Assembly: GCA_001661245.1 (NCBI GenBank)
Contig: KV454013.1
Span: 1,507,435-1,571,434 of the forward strand
Direction of reading: 5' to 3'
DNA length: 64,000 nt
Origin: Pachysolen tannophilus NRRL Y-2460
Lineage: Eukaryota; Ascomycota; Pichiomycetes; Alaninales; Pachysolenaceae
Positions 28,643-39,466 of this stretch are shown here, piece by piece; position 1 is the stretch's first letter, and every line of letters starts with the position of its first letter. The notes under the pieces are model-generated. The model did not search any database. It was not told where the DNA came from and saw nothing but the letters and a program-made list of their open reading frames with translations. The translations under genes were made by a program, and so were the position numbers.

Positions 28643-29423
28643 ATGTCAAGTACTGCACCAGAAGGTAAGTTTTCTTTGATTGTTTTTTTTTTTTCCTGTT
28701 TTATTTATTTTATTTTATCTCTTTTAATTCTCTCTTTAATGCATAATCGCAAGATATACGACTAACATATTGTTATATTTTACAGTTTTATGGGCGCAAA
28801 GATCCAATGCGGAAGATGAAACTAAGAATTTAGTGTTTTTAACTGTTAGAATTATTGATCCAGAAGATGTTAAAATTGATTTAACATCTACTCATTTGGT
28901 ATTTGATGCCAAATCTGGTGGTCAAGATTATCATTTAAATTTGGAATTTTATAAAGAAATTGATACTGAGAATTCTCAATATCATACTACTGGTTCCCAT
29001 GTTTTTTTCTTGTTGAGAAAAAAGGAGAAAGAACAGGAATATTGGCCAAGATTGATCAAGGAGAAATCAAAATTACATTATATTAGGACAGATTTTGATA
29101 AATGGTGCGATGAAGATGAGCAAGAAGAAGATAATGCTCATGAAGAATTGGGTGGTTTAGAAGGATTACAAAACTTTGGCGGTGCTGGCGGTATGGGTGG
29201 CATGCCTGGTATGGGCGGTATGCCAGGTATGCCAGGTATGGGAGGCATGCCTGGTATGGGTGGTATGGGCGATGGCCTGTTTGATCCTAAACAATTTGAT
29301 TTTTCAAAATTGGCTGAACAATTCGGTGGCGGTGATGCAAGCAGTTTAGATGCCTTAAGTAAAGCACAGGACATTGAATCATCCGACGAGGAAGAAGAGG
29401 AAGTGAAGAAAGAAGAAGAGTAA
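28643..29423 (+). CDS. SBA1: Sba1/p23 Hsp90 co-chaperone (one intron)
   Basis: Exons 28643-28664 and 28786-29423; joined length 219 residues. Exon 1 codes MSSTAPE plus one base, and exon 2 continues VLWAQRSNAEDETKNLVFLTVRI, the p23 CS-domain start. Conserved EYWPRLIKEKSKLHYIRTDFDKWCDEDEQEED marks the end of the CS domain; WPRL and DFDKW are signature residues. A Gly/Met-rich repeat tail (units of MGGMPG, about residues 132-172) and an acidic end (SSDEEEEEV) follow. Sba1 binds ATP-bound closed Hsp90 and slows its ATPase. Donor GTAAGT, branch GACTAAC and acceptor CAG are all clear. Confidence 0.96.
28665..28785 (+). other. SBA1 intron
   Basis: 121 bp; donor GTAAGT, branch point GACTAAC at 28760-28766, acceptor ACAG. 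No snoRNA boxes within. Confidence 0.94.
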
Positions 29424-29778
29424 ACACCCCCAATTAAACAAAGAAATTTGAAGTAAAAAAAAAAAAAGGAAAAGAAATGCTTCCTACTACTATTTTCACT
29501 CATCACAAAATAAACCGCTTTTTTCGATAATTTTTATTTTTGGTTTTATCTTTTGTTTGTTTTTATTATAGTTGTAATGAATAAAAATCAATTCTTTAAA
29601 AAAAAAAATTAAAAACACAAATATGAAAATGAGTTGTCTATCTAAAATTAATAGTAAGTCTACATCTTGGCTATCAATTTCGTTCAAAGAGTAAAAAAAA
29701 AAATGAATATTAACTTGAGTAAAAACAAGAAATACAGAAACCCATATATATATATATATATAAGCTAATATAGTCATT
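29424..29778. other. convergent 3' region SBA1 / glucose-6-phosphate epimerase
   Basis: A-rich and T-rich tracts plus an (AT)n run at about 29745-29762. Short Phe/Lys frames here are not credible. Confidence 0.6.
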
Positions 29779-30940
<1,162 letters not shown>

Positions 30941-32914
30941 CTAGTGATCTGTTTCTTGTTGGTGACCATTAGGTCCTAGGAATGTTCTCTCGTCGATTTC
31001 TTCGCTTATTCTATTCAATTCAGAATCTAGTTGTTCAAAATTATTAATATTTGAAGCTGCTCCGTTTTGTCTCAAGATATCTTTCAATTTTTCGATAACT
31101 TCCTTTTCATCTAATTTATTTGTATCTTCCATTCCATACTCTTTAATAGTTTTCAAGCCGTATAATGCTGTCAATATTGAGATGATTAAAGCAACATAAC
31201 CTTTCAATGTAAATCCAGGAGGTAATGGCATTGGTTGAACGTTCTCACCTGTAAGATCTTTGAAATTAATTGAATTACCTGCTGCGTTACCACTAGTTGC
31301 AACATTAGCTGATTTACATATTTGGAAATGATTTTCAGAAATAAAATTATCATGAGTTTGGAAAAGTTTTTGTATTTCGAAAGGAGATTCGATGAAAGTT
31401 ACAGCTAAACCTTGAGATGCCACATGGTAATCCACATGACAATGGAAAAACCAGACCCCAGGGTTGATGGCTTTAAATCTGATGATCATGTTACCATAAG
31501 GTTCAAGCATAACTGTATCTCTAACAGAAGGTCTCTGTGGGAATTCTGGTTGTTTAGACATATCATATGGAACTGGATCTTCATATGGTGGTGATCTGTA
31601 TAGTATTTGAAAATTATGACCATGTAAATGGAAAGGATGTTTACCCGAGTCATAATTATTTATTATAATATCAATGACTTCATCTTTTTGGAGTATATAA
31701 GAGTTTGTATTTGAGCCATAAATTTCGATATCATTTGCTAATTCACCACTTGATACCGCAGTGAACAAAGTAGGAATCTTTGGAGCAACATAGGTCTTGT
31801 TATTTAATAAAGCATAACTTATTCCATCTCCTAAATTGTTCATTTCTAAATTCAATGAAATTTGATAATCAGAATCATCCAAAAGTTCAATATTTTCCAT
31901 TGGTTGTAAATAATAATCACTAATTAATCGTTCTTCTAACTTAGATTTAGTAAAATCGGATTCAAAAACTTTCTTTGATAATTTCTCCTTTGACAGCGCC
32001 TCATTGTAGACTAACCAGTTAGTTCCATATAACTCTAATTCATCTGGGAGAAGGTCTAACATTTCATCATCCAATACTTGAATAAATTTATAATTTTTAT
32101 TGTTATTTACCTTTGTAGTTATAAACACAGACATTCTTTGACCCACAGCTAAATATATCACATCAGTCTTATTTGGTTTAACAAATACACCATCAATTTC
32201 CACTATGGTGAATTCATGATCTTCAATATATAAATATTGAGAAACAAAGATCCCAGTATTAACTATATGCAACAAATAAGTAGTATTTGTTTCTACACTA
32301 AGTGAAACATTTCTCGAATCGTTAAGTAGGATATTTTGTGGAATTGGTTCAGCTCCAGTTGGATTATATCTTGACTTATATTTTTCTTCTAATATCCAAC
32401 TTGGATCATAAAACCAATCAGTAATTGTAAGTGTTTTCTCCTCGTCATAATCTTGATAATTTTCTGACATGAATTCATCATCTTTAATAACAAAAGCACC
32501 TCTTAACCCATCAGAGTATTGCATATTTGTATGAGAATGATACCAATATGTACCTCTTTGACCATCAACGGTAAAATTATACAACATCGTCTCACCTGGA
32601 GGTATAGGACATTGTGTAACCATTTCAGGACCATCATTCCCTACAGTACCATGTTGAAAAATTCCATGGAAATGTAAAGAGGTATTAACCGTTTCTAATC
32701 CATTATATAAATAAAGTAAAACTGTATCACCTTTGTTAACTTCTATTGTAGGTAAGGGAAATTGATTATTAAAACTGATAACATCTCTTTCCATAACACC
32801 ATCGGGAGAAGCCCTAATCCAACTTGCATTAAAATGGAAAACATGGGTCGCTGCCTCAGCACAGCATAACGAAGCAAAGCATAGGATCAACCAAACTGGT
32901 GTTGCAAAATACAT
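30941..32914 (-). CDS. FET-family multicopper ferroxidase, Fet5-like
   Basis: 657 residues. N-terminal signal peptide (MYFATPVWLILCFASLCCAEA). Copper ligands: LHFHGIFQHG, YWYHSHTNMQ, HPFHLHGHNF and FFHCHVDYH. The Fet3 ferroxidase residues appear conserved in YNPTGAEPIPQN (Glu) and DDEMLDLLP (Asp). Many N-glycosylation sites. A membrane span (GYVALIISILTALYGL) near residue 585 is followed by a roughly 60-residue cytosolic tail. It oxidises Fe2+ to Fe3+ for an Ftr1/Fth1-type permease. LPPGFTLKGYVAL and the HCHVDYHVASQGL end recall vacuolar Fet5 more than plasma-membrane Fet3; this sub-assignment is tentative. Confidence 0.92.
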   Translation of the reverse strand: MYFATPVWLILCFASLCCAEAATHVFHFNASWIRASPDGVMERDVISFNNQFPLPTIEVNKGDTVLLYLYNGLETVNTSLHFHGIFQHGTVGNDGPEMVTQCPIPPGETMLYNFTVDGQRGTYWYHSHTNMQYSDGLRGAFVIKDDEFMSENYQDYDEEKTLTITDWFYDPSWILEEKYKSRYNPTGAEPIPQNILLNDSRNVSLSVETNTTYLLHIVNTGIFVSQYLYIEDHEFTIVEIDGVFVKPNKTDVIYLAVGQRMSVFITTKVNNNKNYKFIQVLDDEMLDLLPDELELYGTNWLVYNEALSKEKLSKKVFESDFTKSKLEERLISDYYLQPMENIELLDDSDYQISLNLEMNNLGDGISYALLNNKTYVAPKIPTLFTAVSSGELANDIEIYGSNTNSYILQKDEVIDIIINNYDSGKHPFHLHGHNFQILYRSPPYEDPVPYDMSKQPEFPQRPSVRDTVMLEPYGNMIIRFKAINPGVWFFHCHVDYHVASQGLAVTFIESPFEIQKLFQTHDNFISENHFQICKSANVATSGNAAGNSINFKDLTGENVQPMPLPPGFTLKGYVALIISILTALYGLKTIKEYGMEDTNKLDEKEVIEKLKDILRQNGAASNINNFEQLDSELNRISEEIDERTFLGPNGHQQETDH

Positions 32915-33263
32915 CGTTGATCGTTAGAGCAATTTAAACTAAAATAAAATAATAACTTTGAAATCTTCACCTTATACGCTCGCTTAAAATCTTTTCGTAC
33001 AATGCAGAGAAAAAGGCCCAAAAAAAGAAAAAAAAAGGAAAAAAAAAATTTCAAATTCCGCCCAGAAAAGGCAGAAGATCCTGGCTAAAAATAAAATAAA
33101 ATAGGCGGTAAAGTGGGCGGGACAGCGGGAGGAGTTCCGAGAGAGGGTTCGAGATAGCAGTTTCCAAGGAGAAATTTATCAGTAAATTGAACCTACGATA
33201 TATCAACTAAGTTTATTCAGAGTGAGCATATTGAAAACTTAGAATATATATAAATATTTATTG
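32915..33263. promoter_or_regulatory. FET gene promoter / PRR1 3' end
   Basis: A GC-richer stretch at 33055-33160 with CCGCCC (33058-33063), AGGCGG and GGGCGGGA (33115-33122) words similar to the boxes before the PRPP synthase gene, set in poly-A sequence. A TTATCA (GATA-type) word occurs at 33176-33181. Confidence 0.5.
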
Positions 33264-34997
33264 TTACAAATAATCCTTTACCCATTCATTTTGCATAATT
33301 TCTTTGCAAGTTATTCTTTTTTCCTTTTTAACAAGACAATTTTCTACAATTTTTTTGGCGCCTTCCCATTTTTCCAAATCTTGTAAAGTATCATCTTTAA
33401 GATAATACCAGTCCCAATCGATGAGAGCTATTTTGTGTGCTGTTCTTTGTTTTGTCTTTTGAGATGCGGAACTGATATGACTATTAGCACTAACAGGTGC
33501 TGGATCAAAGGGTAATTTTCCTTCCATTAATGAATAAAGTAATACACCAAGTGACCAAACATCATTTTTCTTTCCATCATATGGTAATCCCATCAATAGT
33601 TCTGGCGATACGTAATCTTCCGAGCCACATCTAGTTGTTAATAATGGTGCATTAGGGTCAATTTTCTTGGATAAACCAAAATCTGTTAACGTTATTAGTG
33701 GAGGTAATTCGACTGAGAAATCATCAATACTTAATAAATCCATTGCATGAAAATTCAACAAGATATTTTCCAATTTGATATCTCTATGTACGATATCATG
33801 TTCATGTAAATAATTTACTGCACTTACCAAATTTGCAAAAAATTTTCTAATTAATTCTGGTACAATAATGGATCTATAAGTAGAAACAAATTCGTATAAA
33901 TCACCTCCAATGCAATAAGGTAAAATCATTATTACTTCATCTTTAGAGATATTATGAGCCAATAATTTTATAATATTTGGGTGATCAATCATTTTCAAAA
34001 TTTCCAATTCTCTTATCAATGAACTTTCAACTCTTGATCTTGTTTGTTGTAATTGTGGTAGTGTTGATATCTTGATTGCTACTTGTAATTTTCTATCCAA
34101 TTGTTCACCCAACAATACTACACTAAAATTTCCCCTTCCTATTTTCTTCAATGGTCTATACTTGATTGACTTTTCATTTTTATCGTGAGCTGTATAAACA
34201 TCTCTGTAAAGTGTGATATTTTCCAAATCTTCATCATCAATACCTTCGCCTTCAGCTTCTTCACTACTCTGTTGACGTAATCTCATAATGGATGAAGTTG
34301 TGGGCGTTGAAAAATTTCTAAAACTTCCCTCAGTATTACTCGAAATTGGATCTGAGTTTTTACTAAGCACAGAACCTGCCGATATTCCTCTATTCAAATC
34401 ACTTGACTTGAACTCCGATATCACCCTGCTATGCTGTAAATGTTGTCTTTTCAACGATGGATCTCTACGAAGTTTTGGAATCACCAAGATATTATCTCCA
34501 TTGGAATTGACATTGGCATTAGCACTAGCAGCACCTCCTCCGGCGCCTCCTCCAGCGCTTCCAGCTCCAGTTCCAGTCCCAATACCAATACCAACTCCAC
34601 CATTCGACGTTGAACTCCCACCTCTTCTATCCCTCAAGTAATCAATCACATGAGACGATGACGCTGCTCCAGGGTCCCATTGACCATTACCAACCAAAGG
34701 TGAAGGTAAATGCGTCACAGAATGCAACGTTGCCTGCGAAAACCCACTACTCTGATTGACCATCGGCACCGATGACACAGGTACAGACCCAGTCTCAATA
34801 GGTCCAAACGTCACTTCTTGCCCATTATTCTTAGGTATACTTATATTCAAACTCACTGCATTGGCCTTAGCCCTCGGTTGACCTTCTTTCCCATTACTCA
34901 TCAAACAACCATCACCTCCATAACCTCCATAATCATCAATCTCATCATCCACACGATCAAATTTCCCATCACCACCCATATTCTTACCAGACGACAT
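33264..34997 (-). CDS. PRR1: Ser/Thr protein kinase, Prr1-like
   Basis: 577 residues. About 270 N-terminal residues are low complexity (Gly/Ala/Ser-rich tract near 145-165). Kinase domain from RPLKKIGRGNFSVVLLG: VAIKIS (Lys), HDIVHRDIKLENILL (catalytic loop), TLTDFGLSKK (DFG), CGSEDYVSPELLMGLPYDGKKNDVWSLGVLLYSLMEGKLPFDP. The insert after subdomain IX, SSASQKTKQRTAHKIALIDWDWYYL, matches the Prr1 (Ypk-unrelated, pheromone-response regulator) arrangement, where a similar RQRSRATSHRIARFDWRWY block is found. Yeast Prr1 acts negatively on pheromone signalling. It is divergent from the F-box-like gene. Confidence 0.78.
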   Translation of the reverse strand: MSSGKNMGGDGKFDRVDDEIDDYGGYGGDGCLMSNGKEGQPRAKANAVSLNISIPKNNGQEVTFGPIETGSVPVSSVPMVNQSSGFSQATLHSVTHLPSPLVGNGQWDPGAASSSHVIDYLRDRRGGSSTSNGGVGIGIGTGTGAGSAGGGAGGGAASANANVNSNGDNILVIPKLRRDPSLKRQHLQHSRVISEFKSSDLNRGISAGSVLSKNSDPISSNTEGSFRNFSTPTTSSIMRLRQQSSEEAEGEGIDDEDLENITLYRDVYTAHDKNEKSIKYRPLKKIGRGNFSVVLLGEQLDRKLQVAIKISTLPQLQQTRSRVESSLIRELEILKMIDHPNIIKLLAHNISKDEVIMILPYCIGGDLYEFVSTYRSIIVPELIRKFFANLVSAVNYLHEHDIVHRDIKLENILLNFHAMDLLSIDDFSVELPPLITLTDFGLSKKIDPNAPLLTTRCGSEDYVSPELLMGLPYDGKKNDVWSLGVLLYSLMEGKLPFDPAPVSANSHISSASQKTKQRTAHKIALIDWDWYYLKDDTLQDLEKWEGAKKIVENCLVKKEKRITCKEIMQNEWVKDYL

Positions 34998-35470
34998 TTA
35001 AAAACTTAAGCGCCAAAAAACCAACCGCCAACTTCCCACTTAATCACCAACCACGTATCCACGTTACAACGTTATAATCACAACTTCGTCTTGATGTCTT
35101 GACCTCTTACTTTTTATCTTGCGCTAAGCGCCAACGCTTTGCCCATAAATTTATTTTTTATTTTTTTTGTTTTTCTTCGTTACAAAAAGCAAACAAACGT
35201 ATAAAACAGTAGTCCTCAAAGTATCAATGACCAAATAAGGAAATACAATCTTTGTTTTGTTTTGTTTTCTGTTTTCGGAATTTTTTAAATTTTTTTTTTG
35301 ATTTTTTTTTTTTTTTTGCTGATAAAAATGACGTCATAATGTTTTAAGAGATTTGTGTGCGTGTGCGTGAGTGTGTGAGTGTGTATGTATAAATATAAAT
35401 ACAGCAATCTTTCCCCCATAAATTAGAATTTTATGAATTTAGCGCTGATACAAAGAATTAGTATGGTTGT
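34998..35470. promoter_or_regulatory. divergent promoter PRR1 / F-box-like gene
   Basis: Contains inverted GCGCTAAGCGC near 35122-35132, a repeated ACGTTA/AACGTT (35063-35077), poly-T at 35290-35320, and TGACGTCA (a CRE palindrome) at 35329-35336. GT-rich repeats lie at 35355-35388. Confidence 0.5.
35329..35336. promoter_or_regulatory. TGACGTCA (CRE/ATF-type) site
   Basis: Perfect 8-bp CRE palindrome, about 135 bp upstream of the F-box-like start; bZIP factors such as Sko1 bind this word in yeasts. Confidence 0.5.
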
Positions 35471-37039
35471 ATGATGAGTTCAGAGATAAACTTTTGCGGA
35501 TTTCCTGTGGAGGTTCGGCTTAAGATATTTAGGTATGCTGTTTATGAACGAGATGGGTTAAAAGGGAAAAGGAGTCTGATTAATAGGTTAAAGTTAACAT
35601 CTAAAGAGTTTTATGTTTTTTATAATGAGATGTTTTTTGAAAAGTTAATAAAGGAGTTTGGTAGGGATTATATTGGAATGATTTTAGATAAAGTATTGGA
35701 TCGTTTTATTAAGCCATATATAAGGGCGTTTGAATATTGTAGGAGACGTCAAAGGTTAATAATTAAAAATTTTTTAAAACTTGCCCCACAAGACGAATTT
35801 TTTAAAGATTCATTTCAAATGGTTTATTCAATTTTGAAAAACAGGCGGTTATTTGCATCATATGATGATTATAAGACAGATACTCCTTTGAAATATCATT
35901 ATAATAATTTTGTTACTATAAACAGAACTTATTTATTATCATATAACAAAACTATTTGTTTAACTCCAGATTTGTATAATTTATCTTGTGGTATAATTGT
36001 GGAAAATTGTCTTGGATTAGGCACTACTAAATTCCAAATTTTGGATCACTATACAAAGAAACCATATTTGGAGTATTACCCACCTACAAACATAAACGAT
36101 ATCTTGCCCAATAATAAATTTGTATTGTTAAATTTAGGAGATTTCAAAATTCCCAATATTGGTTCTAGCACCAATGCTAATTCTAATTCAGGTTCAGGTT
36201 CTGGTTCGGGTTCGCATTCGGGAACCGGTACGGGAATTGGTAATTCAAATGATAATTTGGTCAAAGTTGATGTCGTAATGGAAGAAACAGGTTTATACAT
36301 CAAAAGTGGGTTCAGTATATGTTTTATAGATGTCAATGTCATACAACCAGAGTATACTGATCACGTCTTTGTTCCTTCATTGCCATCTGCTCTGTCGCTG
36401 GAAGATAACAATGCAGAATCATCGCCCGTTAGAAATAGCACTGCTTATAGACGCCGCAGTAGCACAAACAATAGTGGTCTGAGTGCTGTGACCGGTTATA
36501 ACAATTATACCAACGAATCATCTAATAATGGGATTATCACCAATGGGATTACTGCTACTAGTACTGGAAGAAGACGTTCTTCAATTTCTTTGCATTCATC
36601 ATTACCAACTATTAAAAACCATGAAGATTTCGATTCTCATAATTTTTTATTTTGGTATATTGATAATGATATTGATCCTCCATTTGATCAAAATTTATGT
36701 AATCCTTTTTTGAAAAATATCTATAAAGCTATAGATTTAATTGAAAATGATAAACTTTTAACTGATGATCAATTTGATTTTACTCCATATAAAGATTTAG
36801 AACATTTTAATCAAAATTTTTATTCACATTATTGTTTAAATAATAATTCACAAAAAATTAAAAGAATTTTTAAATTTTTAACAATACATCAACAAAAAGA
36901 ATATGATATGGAAGTTACTAAATCTAGAAAAGAATACGAGCTATTAAGCTCAAAAGGATTAATTAATAATGATGATGTACATTGGTTTAATGAAAACACT
37001 CCTTTGAAATGGAAGTTGCAGAGCTTGTTGGAAATATAA
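35471..37039 (+). CDS. F-box-like protein, function unknown
   Basis: 522 residues. The N terminus INFCGFPVEVRLKIFRYAVYERDG...RLKLTSKEFYVFYNEMFFEKLIKEFG resembles an F-box (hydrophobic P-x-E-x-x-x-x-I-F then a second helix), which would bind Skp1 in an SCF ubiquitin ligase. The middle has a Ser/Gly repeat (about residues 235-260) and a Ser/Asn-rich stretch, and the end (YKAIDLIENDKLL to WKLQSLLEI) is more regular. No Leu-rich or WD repeats are seen for substrate binding. I do not recognise the family. Two in-frame ATGs at the start are adjacent codons. Confidence 0.65.
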   Translation: MMSSEINFCGFPVEVRLKIFRYAVYERDGLKGKRSLINRLKLTSKEFYVFYNEMFFEKLIKEFGRDYIGMILDKVLDRFIKPYIRAFEYCRRRQRLIIKNFLKLAPQDEFFKDSFQMVYSILKNRRLFASYDDYKTDTPLKYHYNNFVTINRTYLLSYNKTICLTPDLYNLSCGIIVENCLGLGTTKFQILDHYTKKPYLEYYPPTNINDILPNNKFVLLNLGDFKIPNIGSSTNANSNSGSGSGSGSHSGTGTGIGNSNDNLVKVDVVMEETGLYIKSGFSICFIDVNVIQPEYTDHVFVPSLPSALSLEDNNAESSPVRNSTAYRRRSSTNNSGLSAVTGYNNYTNESSNNGIITNGITATSTGRRRSSISLHSSLPTIKNHEDFDSHNFLFWYIDNDIDPPFDQNLCNPFLKNIYKAIDLIENDKLLTDDQFDFTPYKDLEHFNQNFYSHYCLNNNSQKIKRIFKFLTIHQQKEYDMEVTKSRKEYELLSSKGLINNDDVHWFNENTPLKWKLQSLLEI

Positions 37040-37496
37040 TAATACGGTATATTTAATGATTCTTGTCAATAGTTTGTTTTTTTTTTCCTTTTTTTCTATA
37101 ATGCTTTACTGAGATTTAATTTTAGTTATAATGTGTATATTTATTAAATAATTTAGTCAATGGAGATTTTTAAAATTGTCTTTTTACATTTAAACAACTA
37201 ATGGTAAATTAATTTTCTTATTTTTTTTATATATTAATTATTTTACATAAAAAGCAGAAGAAGAGAGGAGATACATAAAAAAAAAAATAATAATAATAAA
37301 AAAAAAGAAGAAATTAAAAGAAAACACAAGTTTCAGAAAAAGAGTGAAAACAGGATAGTATCATCAATCCTGAATAAAAATAAAGCTAATTATTATAAAG
37401 AAGTAATGACTTTTTTTTTTAAAAAAAAAAAAAAAAAAGGAAGATAGAAAAAGAAAAAAGAAGAAAAAAGAAAAAAACAGTTGAAAATTATGTGAT
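37040..37496. other. convergent 3' region F-box-like / KH protein
   Basis: AT-rich with many poly-A and poly-T tracts (37290-37310, 37410-37438). Nothing else seen. Confidence 0.6.
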
Positions 37497-38783
37497 TTAT
37501 TCTTCAGATTCTCTTCTTTGCTTTTCTTTCTCCAAATAATTATACAACATAGCTAAAGCTCTTTCAACATTACTATGACTACCTGATAACGTAAACATTC
37601 TTTCACCTTGTTCATTGTCAGTTGATTCGATGTTTATGCTACAACCAGAAATTCTTCTGATATCTTGAATTCTTGAACCTCTTTTACCAATTAAAGCACC
37701 AACAAATTCAGCTGGGAAATTGACATTTTCTACAACTTCATTTCCAACTATTGTATCAGAACGATTATTGTTTGAAACTCTTGATGTTGATGTTGATGAT
37801 GATGATGATTGTGTTGAAGAATAATTTTTATGTGCTCTAGGTTGTGGAACATAATATAAAGTTCCTATAGTACCTTGAAAATCTTCTAAAAGACATTTTG
37901 ATATAATTTGTAAAGCTGAAGTTATAGCTTTTGGAGTTCCTTGAACTTCTACTACTCTTTCATTTGAATTTGGTAAAAAATCTTTTGAAGCAACTAATTT
38001 AATACCATAATTTTCTTGTATAGCTTTAACTCTAACACCTTGTCTTCCAATTAAAGTACCCATTTGTGAATTTGGAATAAGTAATCTTAAAGAAGCAACA
38101 TCTGGTGAAGATGAAGGAGCACATAATGGTCTTAATGGGAAAAAATTATAATGTGGTTGATCAGCAGCATTATCGGCCAATTGTTTTGCAAATAAACCTA
38201 ATGCAACAGTGACTTCATCAACAGCACCACTAACGGTCAAGATTCTATCCATACATCCTTCAATTAACTTTGAAACACCAGCCTTCACATTCGTCTGGTC
38301 TCTAATTGCAGAAATGCTATCACCATTCTTACCAATCAAAACACCAGCTTCTCTTCTGGATACTAAAATACGAAAATTAATCAATGCAGTGTTTAATTCA
38401 ACGTTTATAGGTAAGACATCCTCTGCCAGCGGTACTGCTGTTGTTGTTGATGCTGTTGCAGTTGTTGCTGCTCCTGCCTCTACTGGTGCTACTGGTGCTG
38501 GTACTGTTGGTGTTGTTGTTGCTGTTGCTGCTGCTGATACTGGTACTGCCGATACTGGTACTGATCCACCAGTAACGTTGGCCGGGTGGCCTCCGGCCGC
38601 TGGAGAAGAAGTAGTTTCCTGTGAAGACGGCGATGATGAAGTGGTCGATGTTGTCGATATTGTAGTGGTTGCCAATGGTTTCTGTACGGCAGTAGGCCTT
38701 GCCTGACGGCGATGCGACGGTAAACCCGATTCCGACGTAAACTTGGTATCAAACAATGACTCTGACGATATGGATTCTGGCAT
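37497..38783 (-). CDS. HEK2: three-KH-domain RNA-binding protein (Hek2/Khd1-like)
   Basis: 428 residues. KH1 (about 136-200) NFRILVSRREAGVLIGKNGDSI and GCMDRILTVSG; KH2 (about 228-295) LRLLIPNSQMGTLIGRQGVRVKAIQENYGIKLVASKDFLP; KH3 (about 345-415) VNFPAEFVGALIGKRGSRIQDI. Each has the GxxG loop (GKNG, GRQG, GKRG). An Ala/Thr/Val/Pro-rich low-complexity segment (about 30-120) precedes KH1. VASKDFLP with NERVVEVQG matches yeast Hek2, an mRNA-binding factor for ASH1 localisation and telomere maintenance; Pbp2 is the other candidate. The assignment to one paralog is moderate. Confidence 0.75.
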   Translation of the reverse strand: MPESISSESLFDTKFTSESGLPSHRRQARPTAVQKPLATTTISTTSTTSSSPSSQETTSSPAAGGHPANVTGGSVPVSAVPVSAAATATTTPTVPAPVAPVEAGAATTATASTTTAVPLAEDVLPINVELNTALINFRILVSRREAGVLIGKNGDSISAIRDQTNVKAGVSKLIEGCMDRILTVSGAVDEVTVALGLFAKQLADNAADQPHYNFFPLRPLCAPSSSPDVASLRLLIPNSQMGTLIGRQGVRVKAIQENYGIKLVASKDFLPNSNERVVEVQGTPKAITSALQIISKCLLEDFQGTIGTLYYVPQPRAHKNYSSTQSSSSSTSTSRVSNNNRSDTIVGNEVVENVNFPAEFVGALIGKRGSRIQDIRRISGCSINIESTDNEQGERMFTLSGSHSNVERALAMLYNYLEKEKQRRESEE

Positions 38784-39466
38784 TGTTTAAAAACTCTTTA
38801 CCTAAAAATTGATCCAAACTAAAAAACTTTTCAAAAAATATATATATTTTTATAATAATAATAATATATATATATATATAAAATACGGTATTATATTAAC
38901 AAGTTTTCTTTTATAAAATTATTTTTAAAAACTTTTTTTCTTTGTTCTTCTTCTCTTCTGCTCCTCTTTTTTATACAATTAATTTGATTTAAACTTTTAT
39001 ATATATATATATATATATTTTCCAAGTTCTTTATCTAAAAACCTTTCAACTTATTCCAATAAAGCGCTATCTTAATTATTATTCTTTAAAAAAAATTTAT
39101 GTTATATATTATTATCTATTTTAATAAATAAATTTATTAAAAGAATAACTATTATATGAAAAGAAACGGCCTTACTAAAAATTTTCTTCTCTCTTCCGGT
39201 GCGTTGATTTTTAAATCAAAAAAAAAATCAAAAAAAAAAAAAGTTTCGTTTTAGGCTTCAATTCACACGACCAATTTTGATGAGGTGAAAAATACTCCAG
39301 CCGTTCGTTAGATAGCAAACTAAAGAGAAGATGGATTGATATTTAAATTTAAACCTATTTATTGAATAAATTTTTGTATTATAATAGTAACCAATTTAAC
39401 CTTTAATAAAATCCTATATACTCCATCCTAGTTTATATAAATTTCTTTTTTTTTTTTTTTGCTTTT
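38784..39466. promoter_or_regulatory. KH-protein promoter and CRT10-like 3' region
   Basis: Several (AT)n stretches (38865-38882, 38999-39018), (ATA)n near 38852-38868 and poly-A. A TTTTGATGAGG at 39276-39286 resembles box C but lacks a D box downstream. No gene seen. Confidence 0.5.

Noticed and set aside
38209-38706. 165-codon plus-strand frame opposite the KH protein
   Set aside because: Antisense of the Ala/Thr/Val-rich low-complexity segment; the minus-strand frame carries real KH domains.
39276-39300. TTTTGATGAGG box-C-like sequence before the KH gene
   Set aside because: No D box and no terminal pairing.
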